Positions 57,654 through 64,000 of a DNA stretch of 64,000 bases are shown one piece after another; the stretch's first letter is position 1; the number at the start of each line of letters is the position of its first letter. The notes beneath the pieces are model-generated. The model was given only the letters and a program-made list of their open reading frames with translations, did no database searches and had not been told where the DNA came from. This stretch comes from DAIMZI01 sp036734025 (GTDB lineage: Bacteria > Pseudomonadota > Alphaproteobacteria > Rhizobiales > Rhodomicrobiaceae), in assembly GCA_036734025.1 (NCBI GenBank), contig DAIMZI010000002.1, positions 124,001 through 188,000 on the forward strand, written 5' to 3'. Made by a program: the position numbers and the translations under genes.

Positions 57654-58601
57654 ATGGAAACGCGCGCGAGCTTCCTGATCATCGGCACGTTCGTGATCGG
57701 CATGATAGCTCTGGGCTTTGGTTTCATCTACTGGATGAACAACGCCTCCAGCGGCGCCAACGGCGTGCGCTATAACGTGATCTTCGAGGGCTCGGTTCAG
57801 GGGCTCGCCTCCGGGAGCCCCGTGCTCTTCAATGGTTTGCGTGTCGGCGAGATCGAGAACCTCGAGATCATGCTGGAAGACACCCGCAAGGTGCTCGGGC
57901 TCATTTCGGTACGCGCCGGCACGCCGGTGCGCGAGACTTCGCGCGCCAAGATCACCCAGCAGGGTCTGGCCGGCGTCGTCGCGCTGGAGATCACCCCCGG
58001 CACGCCTGAAAGCCCGATGCTGCAAGCCGCGCCGGGTGAGACCTATGCCACCATCCAAGCCGATTTCGCCGGTTCGGGTTCGCTGTTGAGCGCCGCGCCG
58101 GAAGCCCTCGGCCAGGCCCAGGCACTGCTCGCCCGCCTGAATGATCTGATCGCCAACAATGAGCGCGCCATCAGCCAGACGATAAGGAATGTCGAATCAT
58201 TCACCGCCGTGCTCGATGCTCACCGTGAGGACATCAGCGCCATCATCACAGACACCCGCGATCTGTCCGGCCGCTTCAGCGGCATTGCGGAGAAGCTTGA
58301 AAATACGGTAGATAAGCTGTCCGAACAGCTCGGCGATGGCGATCAATCACTTGTTGCGCAGGCGCAACAAGCCGTCCAATCCTTTCGGCGGCTGGCTGAG
58401 CGTCTGGAGACTTCGCTGGGCGACCGCGCTGATGGGATGACCGCTTCGGCGCAGCGCGGGCTGAAGGAATTTGAACTTTTCATGAGGAATGGCAAGCGTT
58501 TAGCCGAAAGCCTCGATCGTATGGTTCAGCGGCTTGAACAAAATCCGTCGAGTCTTCTTCTTGGCGGATCACAAGTTCCCGAATATACACCTGCCCAATA
58601 A
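57654..58601 (+). CDS. MCE-domain lipid-binding protein (MlaD family)
   Basis: 315 residues. One N-terminal membrane helix (about 8-28) and an MCE domain (about 35-120: YNVIFEGSVQGLASGSPVLFNGLRVGEI, followed by the conserved ITQQGLAGVVALEI). The rest is a long helical region (about 150-300) that in related proteins forms a tube across the periplasm. Starts 9 bases after the ATPase gene. It binds the transported lipid. Confidence 0.93.
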   Translation: METRASFLIIGTFVIGMIALGFGFIYWMNNASSGANGVRYNVIFEGSVQGLASGSPVLFNGLRVGEIENLEIMLEDTRKVLGLISVRAGTPVRETSRAKITQQGLAGVVALEITPGTPESPMLQAAPGETYATIQADFAGSGSLLSAAPEALGQAQALLARLNDLIANNERAISQTIRNVESFTAVLDAHREDISAIITDTRDLSGRFSGIAEKLENTVDKLSEQLGDGDQSLVAQAQQAVQSFRRLAERLETSLGDRADGMTASAQRGLKEFELFMRNGKRLAESLDRMVQRLEQNPSSLLLGGSQVPEYTPAQ

Positions 58602-58676
58602 CAGCTTGGTCGTTTTCGCCCCCGATGGTACCTCTTGAGATGGGCGAACGATGGTGGTTGGGAGGTCGGCGGCTTC

Positions 58677-59309
58677 ATGCGAACCGCTGCAAGAATAGGT
58701 TTTGCGGCTGCGCTGGCTCTAAGCCTGAGCGCATGCGCTCTTGCGGGCATCGGCAGCACTGCGCCGCCCGCGACATATGATCTGGCCGCCCCCGCCGTGA
58801 GCAAGGCGCGCAGCGGCCCGACGCCTGTTCAGATCGTCGTCGTGACGCCCGCAGCCGTTCGCGCCATCGACACCGACCGCATCCTTGTCAGGCCTTCGGA
58901 CGAACAGATCTCCTATTATTCCGGCGCGGTCTGGAGCGACAGGCTCCCGCGTCTGGTGCGCGCGCGGCTCGTTCAGGCGCTGGAAGACTCTGGCAGGTTT
59001 CGTGCGGTCGGCACAGAAGACGACAGCGTGACGAGCCCCTATTCCGTGCAGACCTCCATTCTCGCCTTTGAACTGGCGGTCAATGGCGCTCCGGCGCTGG
59101 CCCGTGTGCGGATGTCGGTCAAGATCGTCGATGAAGCGAGCGGCACCGTTCTGGCAAATCGTCAGTTCGAAGCAAGCGAGAGCGCGGCCTCCGACGGAAT
59201 TGCCGACGGCGTCAGGGCCCTGACCGGAGCTTTTCAGCAGGTGGCGCTTGAAATCGTCAACTGGGTCGGACGGCCGGAAAACCGTGCACGGGTAAGTGCT
59301 CGCTCATAA
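58677..59309 (+). CDS. MCE-system accessory lipoprotein (PqiC/YmbA-like)
   Basis: 210 residues from ATG 58677, 11 bases behind GGAGG. Lipobox L17-S-A-C20, then the ABC-type transport auxiliary fold (TYDLAAP, VQIVVVTPAAVRAIDTDRILVRPSDEQISYYSGAVWSDRLPRL is spread over about 46-110). PqiC-type lipoproteins dock the MCE tube at the outer membrane. Ends in the 17-base tandem duplication, giving two consecutive TAA stops. Confidence 0.9.
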   Translation: MRTAARIGFAAALALSLSACALAGIGSTAPPATYDLAAPAVSKARSGPTPVQIVVVTPAAVRAIDTDRILVRPSDEQISYYSGAVWSDRLPRLVRARLVQALEDSGRFRAVGTEDDSVTSPYSVQTSILAFELAVNGAPALARVRMSVKIVDEASGTVLANRQFEASESAASDGIADGVRALTGAFQQVALEIVNWVGRPENRARVSARS

Positions 59310-59326
59310 TAAGTGCTCGCTTATAA
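59293..59326 (+). repeat. 17-base tandem duplication over a stop codon
   Basis: Copy one TAAGTGCTCGCTCATAA at 59293-59309 and copy two at 59310-59326 differ at one position. Copy one ends with the stop of the accessory lipoprotein gene, so the second copy lies just beyond it and gives a second in-frame TAA directly after the first. Confidence 0.9.
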
Positions 59327-59588
59327 ATTGGGTGTTTCGTCGCAACGCGAAGTGCAGCCGGTCGGCCGCAAGAACATAACCTGTTGAATGCAATTTAACG
59401 TGCTCTGAAGATCCGACGTGCCGTGAGCGGCGCGGACAATGCTTGCGTCTGGCTGAGCTTCAGGGCCCGCCACTTCCAGGCCCGCCACCTGCCCGGCGCC
59501 GGCATGCACCCCGCATATTGGGTCTGCTGAGTGCAGCGCGGCGATATGCTTCAGGCAACCACGCCGCAGCCCTTGCCGCGACGGCCGA

Positions 59589-62500
59589 TCAACCCAGACG
59601 GCCGCTCGCGTGGGCAAGCATCAGATAAATCCGTCCGGTGTCGGAGACAAGATAGTTCTGCAGCTTGTCGCTGTCGTTGCTGGCGTCCTTCAGGACTTTC
59701 TCGAAATCCGCCATGTACCTGTCCGCAATATGCCGGAAAGTGTCGTCGGTCTTGTACCGGCGCTGCACATTGTCGAATGTGCTCTGCCCCTGACGATTGT
59801 AAACGCCGCGATTGATCGCCGACCGGTCGCCGCGATTATAGCGCTTCCAGACCTGCGCCACCGTATCCTTGTCGGACGCAGCAGCGATATCGTTCATGTT
59901 GAAGTCAACCGGGCCGCTGGGGCGCTTGGATGCTTGGGCGCGCTCCGGCGCCGTGTTTTCCGGAACGAATTCGGGTGGGCGACCATAAGACTGGCCTTCA
60001 TCGGCGCCAAGCATGTCATCGTCGGGATCCGACGCGCGCGCCAGCAGATCGCCCAGCGACCATTGCCCGGACTGGCCGGCAGTACCGCCATCGAACGGAC
60101 CTGCTTCGGCAGTTGCCGGCACTTCACTCTGCGGTGCATCGAGCGATGAGGGATCGCCAAGGCGCCCCACCAGCCCAGTGGCGGCGCTGAAATCATCATC
60201 ACCGTCCATCTCGGCTTCGTCTTCCCACGGCAGTTTGTATGCCGCGCGCGAAGCCGGTTTCGCGTCATGATCTTGTGACCATGCAAATTCATCACCCGTG
60301 GCCGGTGCATGGCGGGATTGTCTGTGCGGCGCGGCATAGGCGGCGCGTTCGCGGCGGGCCGGCTCCGCGGGCCGTGTTTCCTGGCGCGGGCGTTCCGGGC
60401 GCGCCGGCGACGCGGCCTGTTGCTTAGCCCGCACCTGAGGCGCACGCGCCTGGCGTGTGGCAGGCTCGCTGGTGGCAGCGCGGCTTAAATCCGTCCGGCC
60501 GATACTGCCGGAATGACGATGACGCCCAGCCAGATCGGTCAGCGAATCGAGCGCGACAAGCTGATCCTGCAAAGCCTTGCGCATCGCTGACGCGCTTTCG
60601 CGTGTGGTTTCGGGGATCGCCTTGGCGTGGCGGCGCAACTCCGAACTCGTCGATTCCAGTTCGAGCGAGGCGCGGCGGGTGGAGTCGCGAACCGTCTGCG
60701 ATGTCTCCGAAAAGCGCGAGGTCAGATTGTTAAGCTGTTCGGCGATCTGATCAGACAAGGCGCCAAAACGCAGCTTCAGTTCCTCGATCGCTTCGAAGGT
60801 CTGGGCCTGGGTCTGGGTGCGCAACTTTTCGATCTCGCGCACTGCGACCTGGCTCTTTTCAGCCGAGTCGTGTGCAAGAAGCTGGGTAACGTTACGCGCC
60901 CTCGTCTCGGCGCGCGAAAGTGAGTCTTCCAGCATGCCCGAATAGCTGTGCATCATCTTGTCGAGCTCCATGGCCCGCGAGCTGATGCTCTGGATCAGTT
61001 TGCCCAGTTGCGCCTGCCTGCTCTCCATCATGCTGTCGACGCGCGTGTTGGAGACTTCCAGCGCCTTGGCCGATTTCATGATGACGGATCCCTGCTCCTC
61101 GAACCGCTTGGTGAGGCCGTGGATCTGGTTCAGCAGACCGCCGGACATCTGGCGCAGGGTCTCGGCCTGGGCCTCCAGCGCGTGCGAACTGACGGAGGTA
61201 CGCTCGGCGAGTTCCTCCACGGCGCGCTCGATCGACTTGCCGCTCTGCGACACCGAACGCTCGATGATCGCGGACTGGTGGGCCAGCGACTGGTCCATGT
61301 TGCTGGCATGCTGTTCCAGGGTCTTGCGGATGCTGCCCGACTGGCGCGAAAGCGCCGATTCCAGAACCTTGGCACGCTCGATGATCGAGGCTTCGATACG
61401 TTCGGTGCCTGAGCCGAGAGCGGTCTGCAGATCCTTTGCGCGCTGCCCGAGAATGGCTTCCAGAGCCTGCGTCCGCTCGGCAATGGATGTGTCGATCGTG
61501 CGCGAATGGTCGGCAAGCACGGTCTGCAGCATCTTGGTGCGATCATTGAGCGTGTTGTCGAGCGCAGCCGTCTTTTCGGTCAGGGCAGTTTCCAGCGCGT
61601 TCAGATTGCTCGCGGCATCCGTGATGATGCTGTTAAGTCGCTTCTGCTCGCCGCCGAGCCTGTCGAGAAGGGCAGGAATTTCCTGCGCCACGCGTTCACT
61701 CATCGTGATCACCGAATGTACCAGACTGTTGCTCTTGGCTGAAATTGCCGCAGAGGCCCTGTCTGAGGCCTGCTGAATGGCCGTTGTGACCTGGAGGCTC
61801 TGCTGGTGCATGGTGTCGACGGTCTTGGCGCTGTGGCGGGCCAACTGTTCGTTCACCAGCGCGCCGCGCTCGGCGAGTTTCTCATCGACCGCGGTGCCGG
61901 CCGCGGTCACGGCGGCCGTGATCTTCTGCGCGCGGTTGGCGAGAGTGTCGGACAGGCTGGAGCTTGCCTTGCTCAGCGACTGTGTCGCCTCCTCGCTCGC
62001 CGCTTCGATCTCGCGGCGGACTTCACCGCCGATGCCGCGCAACGCTTCGGACACGCGGCTGCTATTGTTGGCCAGCGCCTCGCGCTCGCTTGCAAGCTCG
62101 TTGATGAGGCTGCGGATACGGTGATCGTTCTCGCTGTAGGACCGCTCCAACGCCGTCACTTCATTGTGAACGAGCGCCTCCAGTTCACCGGCGCGCCCCA
62201 GCGCGCGCGAGATCGCATCGTTCATGGCCGCGACCTGGCGGCGCACCGTCTGGCCAAGCGAGGCGACCGACTGTTCGGCCATCTTGTCAGGCTCGGCGAG
62301 GCGCACGGCAACCTCGGTCATCGCCGATGACATCAAACGCAATTCCTGCGCACGCCAGATCAGGAAGGCGAGGAACCAGAAGACCGCGATCGGCACCACG
62401 ACACCGGCAAATGTGCCGATCATTATCGGATTGGCCAGCACATCGACCATCGTCTGCATCTCGTCGCCGTGCTTCTGCATGACGGACCAGCCGACCAGAA

Positions 62501-62948
62501 GCCCAAGACCGAGCCAGACCGCGGAAACGATCCCGGCGAGGATGAACGGCGAGCGCGAGGGGCGCTGATGCAGCGCATAGACCAGCCCGCCGATCGAGGG
62601 CAGGTCGTCATTTGCAGGAACACGCCCGCGCGCGGCGGCCACCGGACCGCGGCGCATCGGCGCACCGCGTTGCTGGCCGCGCTCGTCACCGTGACCGCGC
62701 ACATTGGGCTGCTGCGTGACCTGTACGCCGGCACTGACGCCGCGGTCGGCGCCGGATGGCGCAGCGGGGCGTTGCGGCGCCTTTGGCGCGGACGTCGCCG
62801 AAGCGGCCGCTCCCGGCTTTGCTGCCGGCTTGACGGATGCGCTATCCACGGTCTGGGTTCCGCTGTCTTTCGCACCCGCATCCGCGTCGCCGACCGGTTT
62901 GATGACATTCGCGCCGGTGCCGCGAGATTTTGACGGATTTTGAGCCAT
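59589..62948 (-). CDS. Long coiled-coil polar protein, growth-pole-ring (GPR/RgsE)-like
   Basis: 1119 residues. A disordered Ala/Pro/Gly/Arg-rich N-terminus (1-115), two membrane helices (about 135-156 and 174-198), then almost 600 residues of coiled coil. Residues 457-577 are eleven perfect 11-residue repeats (for example TEKTAALDNTL, AERTQALEAIL, GQRAKDLQTAL), the apolipoprotein-like hendecad pattern. A low-complexity region (about 835-1000) leads to a conserved C-terminal domain (FNMNDIAAASDKDTVAQVWK to LMLAHASGRLG). The architecture matches the Agrobacterium growth-pole-ring protein and Sinorhizobium RgsE, needed for unipolar growth, though it is shorter. Many relatives are misnamed kinesin or apolipoprotein acyltransferase. 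Confidence 0.75.
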   Translation of the reverse strand: MAQNPSKSRGTGANVIKPVGDADAGAKDSGTQTVDSASVKPAAKPGAAASATSAPKAPQRPAAPSGADRGVSAGVQVTQQPNVRGHGDERGQQRGAPMRRGPVAAARGRVPANDDLPSIGGLVYALHQRPSRSPFILAGIVSAVWLGLGLLVGWSVMQKHGDEMQTMVDVLANPIMIGTFAGVVVPIAVFWFLAFLIWRAQELRLMSSAMTEVAVRLAEPDKMAEQSVASLGQTVRRQVAAMNDAISRALGRAGELEALVHNEVTALERSYSENDHRIRSLINELASEREALANNSSRVSEALRGIGGEVRREIEAASEEATQSLSKASSSLSDTLANRAQKITAAVTAAGTAVDEKLAERGALVNEQLARHSAKTVDTMHQQSLQVTTAIQQASDRASAAISAKSNSLVHSVITMSERVAQEIPALLDRLGGEQKRLNSIITDAASNLNALETALTEKTAALDNTLNDRTKMLQTVLADHSRTIDTSIAERTQALEAILGQRAKDLQTALGSGTERIEASIIERAKVLESALSRQSGSIRKTLEQHASNMDQSLAHQSAIIERSVSQSGKSIERAVEELAERTSVSSHALEAQAETLRQMSGGLLNQIHGLTKRFEEQGSVIMKSAKALEVSNTRVDSMMESRQAQLGKLIQSISSRAMELDKMMHSYSGMLEDSLSRAETRARNVTQLLAHDSAEKSQVAVREIEKLRTQTQAQTFEAIEELKLRFGALSDQIAEQLNNLTSRFSETSQTVRDSTRRASLELESTSSELRRHAKAIPETTRESASAMRKALQDQLVALDSLTDLAGRHRHSGSIGRTDLSRAATSEPATRQARAPQVRAKQQAASPARPERPRQETRPAEPARRERAAYAAPHRQSRHAPATGDEFAWSQDHDAKPASRAAYKLPWEDEAEMDGDDDFSAATGLVGRLGDPSSLDAPQSEVPATAEAGPFDGGTAGQSGQWSLGDLLARASDPDDDMLGADEGQSYGRPPEFVPENTAPERAQASKRPSGPVDFNMNDIAAASDKDTVAQVWKRYNRGDRSAINRGVYNRQGQSTFDNVQRRYKTDDTFRHIADRYMADFEKVLKDASNDSDKLQNYLVSDTGRIYLMLAHASGRLG

Positions 62949-63483
62949 TTAAGGGTCCATCCAAATGCTGCGATATGATCGCCGAAGGAGCGAGTTTGTC
63001 GCCCTGGGAGGCAGGGCAGCAATGCGCAACCGGCTCACCCGCCATGTGACGCCGAGACTTTAGCACCGCTTATCAAGACAAGACAAACGCCCCGCACGCT
63101 CAATCGCCCGAATTCAACATTATACTTCCCTGATGCGTCAATGCATCAGCACTTCTCCCCAGCTATATCAGGCATATCGCGAAACTGGGGCTAAAAAAAG
63201 AAGCGTAAATGAGGTGATAGGCGTGATCGGATCGTCGAAGGGGCGAATCACCGGCCGGTCGCACCTGCCCGTGCAAGGGGCTGCCACCACCGGCGCGATT
63301 TGCGGCGCGTTCACGTCAATGTGGCCGATACTGCGCTTGGCAAGCCGCGGCAATTCGGCTTATAGAAACACTCGGTTTTTTTGGGGCCTATTATATTGCG
63401 CGCCATAATCGCGGCAAAGCCGGCACCGTGTCATGCATGCGGCGCCCCATTCAGATGATGCCTCACCCGGAGCAGCCTTCAAC
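62949..63483. other. 535-base divergent intergenic region
   Basis: Between the GPR-like gene and the ferredoxin gene. Contents: a perfect 7-base inverted repeat CTGATGC/GCATCAG with a 6-base loop (63130-63149), a wider pair CCCCAG (63157-63162) with CTGGGG (63185-63190), and a candidate promoter listed separately. A 91-codon open frame on the plus strand at 63133 has no ribosome site or protein-like composition and was not called. Nothing else is seen. Confidence 0.5.
63337..63366 (+). promoter_or_regulatory. Candidate sigma-70-type promoter for the ferredoxin gene
   Basis: TTGGCA at 63337-63342 and TATAGA at 63361-63366 with an 18-base spacer, about 118 bases ahead of the ferredoxin start. 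Match to consensus is moderate; recognised by eye only. Confidence 0.35.
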
Positions 63484-63804
63484 ATGCCAAAGCTGATATT
63501 CATCCAACATGATGGCACGCGCCACGAGGTCGATGCGCAGGTAGGCCAGACAGCCATGGAGGCGGCAATCGCCAACATGGTGCCCGGCATTGTCGCGGAA
63601 TGTGGCGGCGCATGTTCGTGCGCGACATGCCATGTCTATGTCGATGAGACATGGACCGGGCGCACCGGCTCGCCATCCGAAATGGAAGAAGACATGCTCG
63701 ACTTTGCCTTTGACGTGCGTCCGACCAGCCGGCTGAGCTGCCAGATCCGCATTCGCGAGGAACTGGATGGGCTTGTACTGGGCATTCCCGAACAACAAGT
63801 CTGA
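63484..63804 (+). CDS. 2Fe-2S ferredoxin, adrenodoxin (FdVI) type
   Basis: 106 residues from ATG 63484 with GGAG upstream. Cluster ligands C40, C46, C49 in ECGGACSCATCH (C-x5-C-x2-C) and C86 in LSCQIR, plus a nearby non-ligand C44. The acidic segment SEMEEDMLDF is the partner-docking helix of the family. In Alphaproteobacteria FdVI ferredoxins serve iron-sulfur assembly or cytochrome P450s. The reductase gene follows 69 bases on. Confidence 0.93.
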   Translation: MPKLIFIQHDGTRHEVDAQVGQTAMEAAIANMVPGIVAECGGACSCATCHVYVDETWTGRTGSPSEMEEDMLDFAFDVRPTSRLSCQIRIREELDGLVLGIPEQQV

Positions 63805-63873
63805 TGCGAAACGATAAGCGGCACGCCCGGATCCGCAGCGTCGCGGGCGCGACAGGAAGATAACGGAACCATC

Positions 63874-64000
63874 ATGTCTGAAAGCAATGGCGGCGCGATC
63901 CGCACTGATGCCATCATCATTGGCGCCGGGCCGGTTGGCCTGTTCGCTGTCTTTGAACTTGGCCTGCTCGACATCAAGGCGCATCTGATCGACATTCTCG
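63874..64000 (+). CDS. NAD(P)/FAD-dependent reductase, probable ferredoxin-NADP reductase (partial)
   Basis: Starts at ATG 63874; only the first 42 residues lie in the window. The FAD dinucleotide-binding motif IIIGAGPVGL is followed by FAVFELGLLDIKAHLIDI, the N-terminal pattern of thioredoxin-reductase-like ferredoxin-NADP reductases. Position right after a ferredoxin supports that reading, but another flavoprotein of the same fold is possible. Confidence 0.75.
   Translation, partial: MSESNGGAIRTDAIIIGAGPVGLFAVFELGLLDIKAHLIDIL

Noticed and set aside
59321..59617. A 98-codon minus-strand frame after the GPR-like gene
   Set aside because: It overlaps the end of the GPR-like gene on the same strand in another frame, has no ribosome site and no recognisable domain.
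63133..63408. A 91-codon frame upstream of the ferredoxin
   Set aside because: No ribosome site, no family features, and it overlaps the inverted repeats and candidate promoter.

Overview
The window is a stretch of GC-rich chromosome from an alphaproteobacterium, most likely in or near Hyphomicrobiales. Support comes from an NDUFA12 complex I accessory subunit next to a DUF2155 protein and aat, a hemC-hemD-mitofilin-hemY run, a Suv3-like helicase followed by an S4 protein, DUF2794 and DUF3108 proteins, and a long polar coiled-coil protein resembling the growth-pole-ring (GPR/RgsE) family. I found no rRNA, tRNA, CRISPR array, transposase, integrase or phage gene. Genes are densely packed, with many 4-base start/stop overlaps, so this looks like core chromosome with a few lineage-specific inserts.

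Layout. 0-6.2 kb: metH lacking the homocysteine domain, converging on a PotD-like binding protein and an AsmA-like protein. 6.4-10.1 kb: acetoacetyl-CoA synthetase, M20 deacylase, S4 RNA-binding protein. 10.1-19.4 kb, minus strand: Suv3-like helicase, DUF3108, hemY, mitofilin-like, hemD, hemC. 19.6-23 kb: tsaD, gpsA, an ACT-like small protein and a DUF2794 protein, with two strongly foldable intergenic segments. 23-28 kb: Bax-inhibitor-1 protein, ybbP-ybbA exporter and divergent tesA-like esterase. 28.4-30.1 kb: a small secreted cysteine-rich protein and an aldo/keto reductase. 30.2-37.1 kb: a cell-envelope cluster of two SGNH-fold proteins, an MltB-type lytic transglycosylase and a divergent LysM protein with a heme-peroxidase fold. 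37.2-40.6 kb: propionyl-CoA synthetase, a 54-residue membrane protein and an MFS carrier. 40.8-46.4 kb: NDUFA12, methyltransferase, DUF2155, then aat, accC, accB, aroQ and dsbA on the other strand. 46.4-52 kb: M48 protease, aminotransferase, mepA, an isoprenylcysteine-type methyltransferase, prolyl iminopeptidase. 52-55.5 kb: sodium/solute symporter with its DUF4212 partner, and dipeptide epimerase. 55.6-59.3 kb: a four-gene MCE/Mla-type lipid transport operon. 59.6-63 kb: the GPR-like protein. 63.5 kb to the end: a 2Fe-2S ferredoxin and the start of its probable reductase.

How the genes work together. Envelope functions dominate: murein cleavage and recycling (MltB-type, MepA, dipeptide epimerase), retrograde lipid transport (MCE operon), lipoprotein or lipid handling (ybbAP, tesA), periplasmic quality control (DsbA, M48 protease) and polar growth (GPR-like). 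Carbon and acyl metabolism is represented by acetoacetyl- and propionyl-CoA synthetases, biotin carboxylase with its carrier, and an acetate-type symporter.

Most notable. In the 30-37 kb cluster three of four proteins keep the fold of an enzyme but appear to lack its catalytic residues: the LysM peroxidase has lost the distal His, catalytic Arg and proximal His, and both SGNH proteins have lost members of the catalytic set. Only the lytic transglycosylase looks active. This could be a peptidoglycan-associated scaffold or regulatory set. Other points worth attention are the duplicated eight-cysteine secreted peptide, an unassigned structured RNA candidate at 22345-22412, and two tandem duplications that start exactly at gene 3' ends. 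The family calls come from reading motifs; no database search was run.
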